Positions 6,461 through 13,334 of a DNA stretch of 13,334 nt are shown in pieces. The notes under the pieces were generated by a model. That model ran no database searches and had not been told where the DNA came from. It saw only the letters and a program-made list of their open reading frames with translations. The translations under genes and the position numbers were made by a program. Source of the DNA: Bacteroidales bacterium (GTDB lineage: Bacteria > Bacteroidota > Bacteroidia > Bacteroidales > Paludibacteraceae); NCBI GenBank assembly GCA_900769035.1, contig CAAGFD010000170.1, positions 1 to 13,334 on the forward strand, in the 5' to 3' direction. Numbering within the stretch: position 1 is the stretch's first letter; every line of letters starts with the position of its first letter.

Positions 6461-8287
6461 ATGAACAACATAAAATTGGTCTCTTTCGACATTTTTGATA
6501 CCGTATTGATAAGGCGTTGCGGCAAACCTGATAATATATTCCTCCTGCTGGCAATGTTCCTCTTTCCGGATGATGTGGCAAAACAAGAGGCTTTTATTAT
6601 TTGGCGTCGCTCCTGTAAAGGGTTTACTATCAATGATTTTTATTCTAAAGCCAACGCTATCTCTTTTGCCCCTTATAATTATCAAGACCTTATAGATGCG
6701 GAACTCCATATAGAGGAGGAGCAACTGATTGCTAATAACAACATAAAAAATATTATTGCCGACTTGCGCTCTAAGGGTAATGTTATTAAGTTTATTAGCG
6801 ATATGTATTTGCCTTCTCATTTCTTGGAATTCATTCTGCGAAGAGAGGAGTGCTTTGTCGATGGCGACGAGGTGATTGTTTCTTGCGAATGGAAAGCTCG
6901 TAAAGATAATGGTTCGCTTTATAAGTTGGTGCGCGATACTTATAAGCCACGAAAATGGATACATTACGGAGACAATAAACGTAGCGATGTTTGCATGCCA
7001 AGGCGAAAAGGTATCAAGGCTGTACACGTCAATTCCGGATATACCGATATAGAACAGAGTTGGGTGGATAGTAGTTTCGTTCATCTCGATGGTTGGCAAT
7101 TGTCGGTTTTTGCCGGTATAGCACGCGCTTCCCGGTTGATGGTCGACGGCAATTCCGCTTTCCGCTTTGCTGTAGATTATATAATCCCCGTTTACCTGCC
7201 TTTTATGCAAAGCGTTATCGATAATGCTCGCAGTCGCGGTATCAAACGTATCTATTTTCTCGCTCGTAATGGTTTTATTCTTAATAAAATTGCCGAATAT
7301 ATCCCTCATGAGGACATAGAGTTGAGAATGGTTTTCTTAAATCGTTACTCTCTTCTCCTTCCTTTTTTGCGTATTACAGGCACAGATGGATATCTTACAA
7401 TTGCCGAAAATCACACCCTTATCGGTAGAAGAATTGATGACTTGCTTACTAATATCCAACTTACCGTCGATGATTTAAAAAAGCTGGGTATCGAATTTGA
7501 TTTCTCCGTCATCGAAACTCACGAGCAAGAAGACCGAGTGATAGAGGCGTTTTTTAATAATTCGGTTTTGCTAGATTTTATGCGTTCAAAAACGGATGGT
7601 AAAATGGCTGTTTTAAAGGACTATTTTGCTCAAGAGGGACTCTTGGATGGCGTTCCTTCCGCTTTTGTCGACGTCGAGTGGATGGGTTCCACTAGATTGA
7701 TGCTCAATGGTATTCTGAATTATTTTGGAGTAAATCCTATTGAATTCTATTATCTCTCGGTTCATCGTGATGTGTTGCCTTCCGTTTATGGAGAATATAT
7801 CCCTTTCTTTAAAGTAGGTAATATTAATTCTTATACAAGAGATCTGATAGAAAACTATTTCTCCGCTTCTCCTTGGCCTGCTACAGTCGATTTCCGTCGC
7901 GATGATAATGGAACAATTGTACCTGTATTTCAAAATGATAGAGATTATTTTGAGTCCGAAATTGTCAAGTCTAATATGCTTGCTGTGGAGGTTATGCTCC
8001 CTCAATTAATGCAATACTATTTCCGTTCTTCTCTCCTCTTTTTCTGGGCAAAGAATACTTTAGATACTCTTTTGAATTGTAAGTACAAAGAAGATTTGTC
8101 GTCTCTTGCTCAAGTGACCGATGTAAAGGGTAATAAAATAATAAAGAAACTATCTCCGTCTGAAATGTTTAAGGCTGTGATTAAGTGTAAAAAAACAGCC
8201 GATATTCCTCTTTTGTCTTTCTGCTATACTATCGGATTCCGATTGACGAAGTCTTTTAAATGGATATTCTCATTGTTCTATAATTAA
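6461..8287 (+). CDS. HAD-like hydrolase with a large C-terminal domain (COG5610-like)
   Basis: A 608-residue cytoplasmic protein. Residues 1-200 form a HAD domain. Motif I is SFDIFDTVL with nucleophile D10, motif II is FISDMYLP with S112, the motif III Lys is K147 (or K144), and motif IV is GDNKRSD at 169-175. The position two after D10, normally the Asp acid/base, is Phe12, as in related proteins with FDxFDT, so ordinary phosphatase chemistry is uncertain. The remaining 400 residues carry stretches typical of this group (IYFLARNGFILNKIAEYI near 265 and FVDVEWMGSTRLML near 402) but no catalytic motif I can name. Such proteins recur in bacterial glycan loci. An 84-base gap separates it from the transferase; I see no convincing terminator there. 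Family assignment is from memory of motifs; the substrate is unknown. Confidence 0.8.
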   Translation: MNNIKLVSFDIFDTVLIRRCGKPDNIFLLLAMFLFPDDVAKQEAFIIWRRSCKGFTINDFYSKANAISFAPYNYQDLIDAELHIEEEQLIANNNIKNIIADLRSKGNVIKFISDMYLPSHFLEFILRREECFVDGDEVIVSCEWKARKDNGSLYKLVRDTYKPRKWIHYGDNKRSDVCMPRRKGIKAVHVNSGYTDIEQSWVDSSFVHLDGWQLSVFAGIARASRLMVDGNSAFRFAVDYIIPVYLPFMQSVIDNARSRGIKRIYFLARNGFILNKIAEYIPHEDIELRMVFLNRYSLLLPFLRITGTDGYLTIAENHTLIGRRIDDLLTNIQLTVDDLKKLGIEFDFSVIETHEQEDRVIEAFFNNSVLLDFMRSKTDGKMAVLKDYFAQEGLLDGVPSAFVDVEWMGSTRLMLNGILNYFGVNPIEFYYLSVHRDVLPSVYGEYIPFFKVGNINSYTRDLIENYFSASPWPATVDFRRDDNGTIVPVFQNDRDYFESEIVKSNMLAVEVMLPQLMQYYFRSSLLFFWAKNTLDTLLNCKYKEDLSSLAQVTDVKGNKIIKKLSPSEMFKAVIKCKKTADIPLLSFCYTIGFRLTKSFKWIFSLFYN

Positions 8288-8351
8288 CTTGATATAAGTC
8301 CGTTAGTGTCAATTTCTGCCTATTATTATGCTGATTTCTGCTGTTGATTCA

Positions 8352-9584
8352 ATGTGTAAACCCAAAATATTTGTCTCTGCTTATGCTTGCGAACCGGGTC
8401 TCGGTAGCGAAATAGGAGTTGGTTGGCATTGGGTTCTCGAAATGTCGAAATATTTCGACTTGTGGGTGTTGACTCGTAGCAGTAATCGTAGTTCTATCGA
8501 AGAGTGGATTGCTGAGAATGGCAGTCATGATAATGTTCATTTCCTCTATTACGACTTGCCGAAGTGGGCAAGATTTTGGAAAAAAGGTCTGCGCGGCGTG
8601 CGATTGTATTACAATTTATGGCAACTCTGCTCTAATAAAATCGTGAAGCGCACTATGATAGCCAACGGTATCAATATCTTCCATCATCTTACTTATGGTA
8701 ATGCTCTTTGGCGCGTAAGCAGTTATGGCAAAAAGCAATTCTTTATTTGGGGTCCCGTTGGTGGCTTGGAGTCAATCCCGGCAGAATTTTCCAAACATTA
8801 CGGTCCTAAATCGAGATTGATAGAGTTTGCTCGCCGTGTCGTAGTCCGTCTTTCTCCATTGAATATAGGCTTTATTCGTCGTTGTAAAAATGCCGATCTT
8901 ATCTTGTGTAAAACCGGGTTCACTCTAAATAGTATCCCGCATAAATATGCTTCTAAGGCTTTGTTATTCACCGATGTTGCCGCAGATATTGTTTCTTCTG
9001 ATGCCTCTCGCGAAATAAACGATAGCGGGGTAGTGGAGTATATCGCTGTCGGTCGCCTCGATGCTTGGCGTGGCTTTGATTTAATCATAGAGGCTTTTGC
9101 CCTTGCTGCTCGCTCAGCTAAAAATATTCATCTGACGATAGTGGGCGCCGGTAGCGATGGTAAAAGACTTAAACAATTGGTGAATGATTTGCAAATTGAT
9201 GATATAGTTGGATTTACCGGTAAAGTACCGATGTCGGAATATTTCAGCCTTATGCGTTCTTCAGATGTCGTTATCAATGCCGCTCTAAAGGAGGGCGCAG
9301 TCACCGTCTCTTTCGATGCCGTGGCTCTTGGTAAACCTCTCATTTGTATCGACTCTACCGGTCATACACGCTATTTTAATAACGATTTCTCTGTTATTAT
9401 TCCCCGCGATAGTCGCCTTGCTGTTATCGATAATTTGAAGTCCGCTATTCTTCGTCTTACTGATACCAACGAGCGTAATGCTCTGGGTTCTAAAGCAATG
9501 CTTGCTTCTAAATCCTTTTCTTGGTCGATTCACGGTCAGCAGATTAGAGATGTTATTTTAAATGCTGTCAGCGCTGTTAAATAG
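8352..9584 (+). CDS. Glycosyltransferase family 4 protein
   Basis: A GT-B fold glycosyltransferase expected to add a sugar from a nucleotide donor to the growing lipid-linked glycan at the inner face of the membrane. From the ATG at 8352 it has 410 residues and begins CKPKIFVSAYACEPGLGSEIGVGWHW, the glycine-rich loop seen in this subgroup. An in-frame ATG at 8328 adds eight residues without family character. The C-terminal donor domain shows VGRLDAWRGFDLIIEAFA and VGFTGKVPMSEYFSLM. The EX7E motif appears as E-GAVTVSF-D, so the second Glu is replaced by Asp. Its last 23 bases overlap the start of the kinase gene, suggesting coupled translation. Specificity cannot be read from sequence. Confidence 0.9.
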   Translation: MCKPKIFVSAYACEPGLGSEIGVGWHWVLEMSKYFDLWVLTRSSNRSSIEEWIAENGSHDNVHFLYYDLPKWARFWKKGLRGVRLYYNLWQLCSNKIVKRTMIANGINIFHHLTYGNALWRVSSYGKKQFFIWGPVGGLESIPAEFSKHYGPKSRLIEFARRVVVRLSPLNIGFIRRCKNADLILCKTGFTLNSIPHKYASKALLFTDVAADIVSSDASREINDSGVVEYIAVGRLDAWRGFDLIIEAFALAARSAKNIHLTIVGAGSDGKRLKQLVNDLQIDDIVGFTGKVPMSEYFSLMRSSDVVINAALKEGAVTVSFDAVALGKPLICIDSTGHTRYFNNDFSVIIPRDSRLAVIDNLKSAILRLTDTNERNALGSKAMLASKSFSWSIHGQQIRDVILNAVSAVK

Positions 9585-10671
9585 TATTGTTACTGTTGGC
9601 TTAGGAGATAAATTTTATCGTTTTACTAATGCCGATGCTAAAACGTGGGTAGTGCCTGCCAATAATATCTCCATCGCTATGTGCCTTTATCAGCCAAGTG
9701 CCATAAAGGGGAAATTGCTAAAATCACTTTTCCCTCTGCTTCATAATATCCCTATGACGGCGAAATGTGTTCATGCCGACATCATTCGATGTCAATTGAA
9801 TCACACTTTATTAAATATTATTCAGAGGGCTTTCAATGTTCAAAAACCGGAATTTGCCCTCTTTTGCGGTACTCCTTCCGTTCATCAAAAGTTTACCTTT
9901 CAAATTTTTAAAAACAATACTATCCTCGGTTATTGTAAAGTAACCGATAATGTCGAAGTCTACAACCTCTTTAAGCACGAAGAGTCGGTACTGAAATATC
10001 TTGTTGATTGTGGAATAAAGGATGTTCCTTCCGTACTTTTTTGCGATAAAATAAGTAACGATTGTTTTGCTTTTGTGCAATCTACGGTTAAGACGCCCAC
10101 TTCGCGTGTGGAGCATAAATGGACTGGTTTACAGCAAGATTTTATTGTTAGTCTCGATAAGAACACCCGAAAAGATATTCTTTTCGAAGAGTCTGATTTC
10201 TATAATGATATAATGGAGCTTAGGTCGCATCTATCTTGGCTGCCGACTACGATAAATGCCGATGTAGTTCGCTCGACTATAGATGGCGTTGTTAACCGCT
10301 TTTCCGGTAAAGTAGTCTCTTTTTCAGCTTCTCACGGCGATTTTACTCCTTGGAATATGTTCGTTGAAAGAGGCTCTCTCTTCGTTTTCGATTGGGAATA
10401 CGCTAAATTTACCTGTCCTCCTTTGCTCGATCGATATCATTTCTTCTCTCAGTCCGCCTTTTTTGAAAAACATTGGCAGCCTCGTCAAGTTGTGGAGTAT
10501 GCCAATTCCCCTCAGGGGAAGTGGATTGATAAAGAACAATATATGCTCTATTTGTTGCACATCTTGTCTCGTTATACTATGCGCTCAAACGGCTCCATTC
10601 CGGAAAACGAAATACAATTATTCGAGTTTTGGAATGCCCTTCTAAAATATTTTTCACCCGCCTCGCTCTAA
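9562..10671 (+). CDS. Aminoglycoside-phosphotransferase/choline-kinase-like kinase
   Basis: A 369-residue protein with the APH-type kinase fold. The catalytic loop SHGDFTPWNMF has D260 as base and N265 as metal ligand, and the magnesium-binding Asp is D277 in LFVFDWEYA. In the N-lobe, GYCKV (K126) and an Glu at 140 or 141 fit the Lys-Glu pair. About 110 residues before the N-lobe form an extra region I do not recognise. In a glycan operon the likely substrate is a sugar, polyol or choline-like precursor rather than an antibiotic, but this is inference. The start overlaps the preceding glycosyltransferase by 23 bases. The last six codons, SPASL and the stop, lie inside the 93-base repeat at 10653-10745, so the natural 3' end may have been replaced when that element arrived. 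Confidence 0.8.
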   Translation: MLSALLNSIVTVGLGDKFYRFTNADAKTWVVPANNISIAMCLYQPSAIKGKLLKSLFPLLHNIPMTAKCVHADIIRCQLNHTLLNIIQRAFNVQKPEFALFCGTPSVHQKFTFQIFKNNTILGYCKVTDNVEVYNLFKHEESVLKYLVDCGIKDVPSVLFCDKISNDCFAFVQSTVKTPTSRVEHKWTGLQQDFIVSLDKNTRKDILFEESDFYNDIMELRSHLSWLPTTINADVVRSTIDGVVNRFSGKVVSFSASHGDFTPWNMFVERGSLFVFDWEYAKFTCPPLLDRYHFFSQSAFFEKHWQPRQVVEYANSPQGKWIDKEQYMLYLLHILSRYTMRSNGSIPENEIQLFEFWNALLKYFSPASL

Positions 10672-10745
10672 TTTTAGTGAAAATACACTTCGATGTCGCT
10701 CTAATTTTAGTAACTTTGAACCCTAATCTCGCTCTAATTTTAGGA
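10653..10745 (+). repeat. 93-base direct repeat, upstream copy, with three 33-base-spaced 15-mers
   Basis: The element holds three identical units TCGCTCTAATTTTAG at 10663-10677, 10696-10710 and 10729-10743. Starts are exactly 33 bases apart, with 18-base spacers. Each unit contains the dyad CTAA-TT-TTAG, as expected of a dimeric protein's site. Three helical turns between units would put them on one face of the DNA. The downstream copy (12079-12171) differs at three positions by my hand alignment. The element begins inside the kinase gene, supplies its stop codon, and ends four bases before the ATPase ATG. Confidence 0.9.
10689..10718 (+). promoter_or_regulatory. Probable promoter of the ATPase gene within the repeat
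   Basis: TAACTTTG at 10711-10718 is an exact -7 box and the same octamer as in the dnaX promoter. Eighteen bases upstream is TTCG (10689-10692), one change from the TTTG -33 box. Transcription would begin just before the third 15-mer, which therefore sits in the leader, while the second 15-mer lies between the two boxes. That layout suits regulation by a protein that binds the 15-mers. Confidence 0.6.
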
Positions 10746-10749
10746 AATT

Positions 10750-12075
10750 ATGATGTATCTAAAGCGTAAAATAGACTCTTTCCTTTGTGATTGGAAGAAA
10801 AATTCCAATCATAATCCTTTGATAGTCAAAGGTGCAAGGCAAATAGGTAAAACGGAATCAATATTGCATTTCGCAAAATATAATTACGATAATGTAGTTT
10901 ATATAAATTTCGTGGAAGAGCCTAAATACAAAAATATTACTGTTGATGGTTATAAACCGGAACAAATATGTAAGAATATTTCACTGCTGAATCCCGAGGT
11001 AAAATTTACTAAAGGCTCAACTCTTATTTTCTTTGATGAATTACAAGATTTTCCGGAAATAGCTACCTCATTGAAATTTTTCAAAATACAGGGTGTTTAT
11101 GATGTTATCTGTTCCGGCTCATTGTTAGGGATTAATTATCGTAAAATAGAGAGCAATAGCGTAGGGTACAAAACCGATTATGTTATGCGCTCTATGGATT
11201 TCGAAGAATTTCTTTGGGCTAAAGGTTATGATGCCGATTCTTTACTTTCTCATATCCGAGATAGAAAGCCTTTTTCAATCTTGGAACAAGAGTTGTATAT
11301 GGGCTTATTTAGAGATTATTGTCTCTTAGGTGGTATGCCTGCAGTTGTAAATAATTATATTACTAATGGTACTTTTGAGGGTGTTCTTGATATGCAACGT
11401 CAATTGGTATTTGATTATCAAGAAGATGTGAGAAAATATGTGCAAGGAATAGAGCAGACAAAAATTTTGAATGTTTTCAAACGAATTCCTATTCAGCTGG
11501 GGCATGACAATAAAAAATTTCAAATATCTAAAGTCGCTCCTGGCGCTAAAACAAAAGATTATTGGGGTTGTATCGAGTGGCTGAATGATGTGGGTATTAT
11601 CTCTATTTGCTATTGTCTCAATTTCCCTGAACTCCCTTTAAAAGCCAATTATGATGATAGCAAATATAAAATTTATTTTGCTGATACCGGGTTACTTATT
11701 GCTCTTCTCGATGATGAAGTGCAGTTTGACCTTCGAAAAAATCGTAATTTAGGAACTTATAAAGGAGCTCTTTACGAAAATATAGTGGCAGAAGCTTTAG
11801 TAAAATCCGGGGTAGACCTTTTCTACTATAAACGTCAGGATTCTACTCTTGAGGAAGATTTTTTTATGCGTACTAAAGATAACCTAGTTCCTATTGAAGT
11901 GAAGTCGGGTAATGCCTCTGCTAAATCTTTACAAACATTGATAAAAAGTGAAAAATATTCAGATATTAGTTGGGGTATAAAGTTGGTCGATGGTAATATC
12001 GGTTACGCTAACAATGTATTAACTATCCCGTATTTTTGCGCATTTCTCCTTAAACGTTATCTGTCGGAAATGTAA
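10750..12075 (+). CDS. AAA ATPase with AAA_14 and DUF4143 domains
   Basis: A 441-residue P-loop ATPase of the COG1373 type. Walker A is GARQIGKT (28-35), Walker B LIFFDE (D96, E97) and the following sensor stretch VICSGSLLGI. The middle shows the EFLWAKGY segment usual after it. The DUF4143 part (about 210-441) includes YFADTGLLIALL, GALYENIVAEAL and a PD-(D/E)XK-like signature: EED at 368-370 and IEVKSG with E383 and K385, so the nuclease-like site looks intact. The biological role of this widespread family is not established. It has no clear place in sugar chemistry and interrupts a glycan operon. It is bracketed by two direct copies of a 93-base promoter-bearing element, one ending four bases before its start and one beginning three bases after its stop. 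Its codons look more AT-rich than the genes on either side. ATG ATG at 10750 gives two possible starts. Confidence 0.92.
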   Translation: MMYLKRKIDSFLCDWKKNSNHNPLIVKGARQIGKTESILHFAKYNYDNVVYINFVEEPKYKNITVDGYKPEQICKNISLLNPEVKFTKGSTLIFFDELQDFPEIATSLKFFKIQGVYDVICSGSLLGINYRKIESNSVGYKTDYVMRSMDFEEFLWAKGYDADSLLSHIRDRKPFSILEQELYMGLFRDYCLLGGMPAVVNNYITNGTFEGVLDMQRQLVFDYQEDVRKYVQGIEQTKILNVFKRIPIQLGHDNKKFQISKVAPGAKTKDYWGCIEWLNDVGIISICYCLNFPELPLKANYDDSKYKIYFADTGLLIALLDDEVQFDLRKNRNLGTYKGALYENIVAEALVKSGVDLFYYKRQDSTLEEDFFMRTKDNLVPIEVKSGNASAKSLQTLIKSEKYSDISWGIKLVDGNIGYANNVLTIPYFCAFLLKRYLSEM

Positions 12076-12078
12076 ATA

Positions 12079-12171
12079 TTCACCCGCCTCGCTCTAATTT
12101 TAGTGAAAATACACTTCAATGTCGCTCTAATTTTAGTAACTTTGCACCCTAATGTCGCTCTAATTTTAGGA
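12079..12171 (+). repeat. 93-base direct repeat, downstream copy, with three 33-base-spaced 15-mers
   Basis: Same length and structure as the copy at 10653-10745. The 15-mers lie at 12089-12103, 12122-12136 and 12155-12169, again 33 bases apart. The three differences from the first copy all fall in spacers, and the nine spacer-flanked bases of the promoter box are kept; the six 15-mers are identical. The element starts three bases after the ATPase stop and ends six bases before the ATG of the next glycosyltransferase. I did not find the 15-mer elsewhere in the window by eye. Confidence 0.9.
12115..12144 (+). promoter_or_regulatory. Probable promoter of the second glycosyltransferase within the repeat
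   Basis: TAACTTTG at 12137-12144 repeats the -7 box of the upstream copy at the same place between 15-mers two and three. The -33 position holds TTCA (12115-12118), two changes from TTTG, so it may be weaker than the upstream copy or need an activator. It would let the glycosyltransferase be expressed separately from the operon promoter. Confidence 0.55.
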
Positions 12172-12177
12172 TAAGAT

Positions 12178-13260
12178 ATGTCTAAACGCTTGATTTATTT
12201 TCATTTATATAATGATTTTAGTGGGAGCCCTAAAGTTCTCTCTAACGTCATCAAAAGGAGCTTGGAAAAATCGAGCAAAAACGAGGTTGTCGAAATCATT
12301 ACCAGCAATACAGAAGGTGCCTTGTCCGAATTAAAGCAACTCCCTAATGTGAAATTTCATACCTATAGTTACTCATTCTCAACCAATAAGATAGTAACTT
12401 TTTGTCGCTATTGCCGAGTTCAGTTTTATACTTTCTTCTTTGCTTTTAAATACCTCTTTTCAAAAGATACCGCCTTTTATATCAACACGATACTACCCGT
12501 TGCTCCTGCTTTGGCTGCAAAAATTATGGGCAAAAAAGTTATCTATCATTATCACGAGAATGCTTTTATTAAGAGCTCGTTTTATCGTTTTCTCTGTCGC
12601 TGTATGGAGGCTCTTGCATCCGAAATCATTTGTGTATCCAAATATCAAGCCTCGTTCTTAAAACGGCAGAATAATGTGAGAGTGGTTTATAACTCTTTGT
12701 CGGATAGTTTCTTGTCGAATCTTCATCCAGATGTCGAGGTGGCTTTTTCTCGCAAAATAGTGCTAATGATTGCCTCGCTAAAAGATTATAAAGGTGTGGT
12801 GGAATTTGTGCAAATAGCTTCGGCTCTCAATTCTTATTGTTTCGTTTTAGTTATTAACGATACGCAAAATAATATCGATAAATTCTTTATTGATAGAAAG
12901 GTAACAATACCTCAGAATTTATCTATCTATCCGCGTCAAGATTCTGTAACTCATTTTTATAATGAGGCTTCTCTGCTTGTTAATCTTTCCAATAAAAACC
13001 GATTCATCGAAACGTTCGGAATGACGGTCCTCGAAGCTATGTCTGCAGCCCTCCCCGTTATCGTACCTACTGTCGGTGGCGTGGCGGAGTTGGTTGATGA
13101 TGGTGTTAATGGCTATAAGATTGACGTCCAACACCTTGATGAAATAATAAAGAAAATATCAGAGATTTTTGAGTCGCAGACTCTCTATTCTCAATTGGCT
13201 GAAAATGCTCTTAAAGCCGGTGAAAAAATTAACTCAAGTAAAATAAGTACTTCAAGGTAA
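12178..13260 (+). CDS. Glycosyltransferase family 4 protein
   Basis: A 360-residue GT-B glycosyltransferase. The N-terminal acceptor domain begins SKRLIYFHLYNDFSGSPKVLSNVI; the pair HYHENAF and ASEIICVSKYQASFL is typical of GT4 members. The donor domain carries an intact EX7E motif, E278-TFGMTVL-E286, followed by AMSAALPVIVPTVGGVAELVDDGVNGY. It would add a sugar to the same lipid-linked glycan as the enzymes upstream. The gene follows the downstream 93-base element and so probably has its own promoter. The C-terminus ends rather abruptly (INSSKISTSR) directly at a GC-rich hairpin, so slight truncation at the 3' end is possible. Confidence 0.9.
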   Translation: MSKRLIYFHLYNDFSGSPKVLSNVIKRSLEKSSKNEVVEIITSNTEGALSELKQLPNVKFHTYSYSFSTNKIVTFCRYCRVQFYTFFFAFKYLFSKDTAFYINTILPVAPALAAKIMGKKVIYHYHENAFIKSSFYRFLCRCMEALASEIICVSKYQASFLKRQNNVRVVYNSLSDSFLSNLHPDVEVAFSRKIVLMIASLKDYKGVVEFVQIASALNSYCFVLVINDTQNNIDKFFIDRKVTIPQNLSIYPRQDSVTHFYNEASLLVNLSNKNRFIETFGMTVLEAMSAALPVIVPTVGGVAELVDDGVNGYKIDVQHLDEIIKKISEIFESQTLYSQLAENALKAGEKINSSKISTSR

Positions 13261-13276
13261 GGGGCGAAGCACCCTT
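13259..13276 (+). other. GC-rich hairpin directly after the last glycosyltransferase
   Basis: AAGGG (13259-13263) pairs with CCCTT (13272-13276). Inside, GC pairs with GC around a GAA loop, with one bulged A. It begins within the glycosyltransferase stop codon. An A-run follows instead of a T-run, so it is not a canonical terminator on the plus strand. It may protect the transcript's 3' end or weaken read-through. Confidence 0.4.
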
Positions 13277-13315
13277 AAATCAAAAAAATATCATTATAAA
13301 TCAGTGATATAGAAT

Positions 13316-13334
13316 ATGAAAAACAAAGATAAAA
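13316..13334 (+). CDS. Possible start of a further gene, cut by the window edge
   Basis: An ATG at 13316 opens MKNKDK and runs off the end. The spacing of 55 bases after the glycosyltransferase stop, and the same strand, fit another operon gene, but six codons cannot identify it and no TAnnTTTG box is visible ahead of it. Confidence 0.3.

Noticed and set aside
6422..7309. 295-residue minus-strand frame opposite the HAD-like gene
   Set aside because: Antisense shadow of a protein with clear motifs; no recognisable domain or promoter.
10663..10743. CRISPR-like array (three repeats with regular 18-base spacers)
   Set aside because: Units are only 15 bases, spacers are nearly the same in both copies, there are no cas genes, and a promoter box lies inside a spacer.
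10653..12171. Insertion sequence or composite transposon
   Set aside because: No transposase or recombinase, no terminal inverted repeats, and no short target duplication seen; the flanking repeats are direct and carry a promoter.

Overview
The window looks like a Bacteroidales (Bacteroidota) chromosome. The evidence is the Bacteroidota promoter type (TTTG, about 17-19 bases, then TAnnTTTG) found upstream of several genes, the UpxY-type NusG paralogue heading a glycan locus, few strong Shine-Dalgarno sites, moderate-to-low G+C, and family-typical sequences for prfC and dnaX. Genus cannot be fixed from sequence alone.

Left part (1-4450), housekeeping plus one surface-modification gene. It opens inside prfC (release factor 3, N-terminus outside the window), which ends at a perfect 47-base palindrome acting as a two-way terminator. 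Facing it on the minus strand are an acyltransferase-3 membrane protein, a 36-codon relic of a LuxR-type helix-turn-helix gene, and dnaX (clamp-loader gamma/tau) with a clear promoter of its own.

Right part (4450-13334), a plus-strand polysaccharide biosynthesis operon. A Bacteroidota promoter at 4522-4550 precedes a possible 42-codon leader ORF whose TGA overlaps the ATG of an UpxY-like antiterminator. Next come a WecA/TagO-type polyprenyl-phosphate sugar-1-phosphate transferase that would load the first sugar on the lipid carrier, a two-domain HAD-like protein, a GT4 glycosyltransferase, an APH/choline-kinase-fold kinase, an AAA ATPase of the AAA_14/DUF4143 type, a second GT4 glycosyltransferase, and perhaps the first codons of another gene. 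The antiterminator would let polymerase read through the long operon, the transferase starts the glycan, the glycosyltransferases extend it, and the kinase and HAD-like protein may modify it or its precursors.

The most unusual structure is around the ATPase gene. It is not an obvious glycan gene, and it sits between two direct copies of a 93-base element (10653-10745 and 12079-12171, 90/93 identical by my hand alignment). Each copy holds three identical 15-mers, TCGCTCTAATTTTAG, at an exact 33-base period, with a TAACTTTG promoter box in the second interval. The first copy also encodes the last residues and stop codon of the upstream kinase. This reads as a promoter/operator cassette duplicated together with, or carried by, the ATPase gene.
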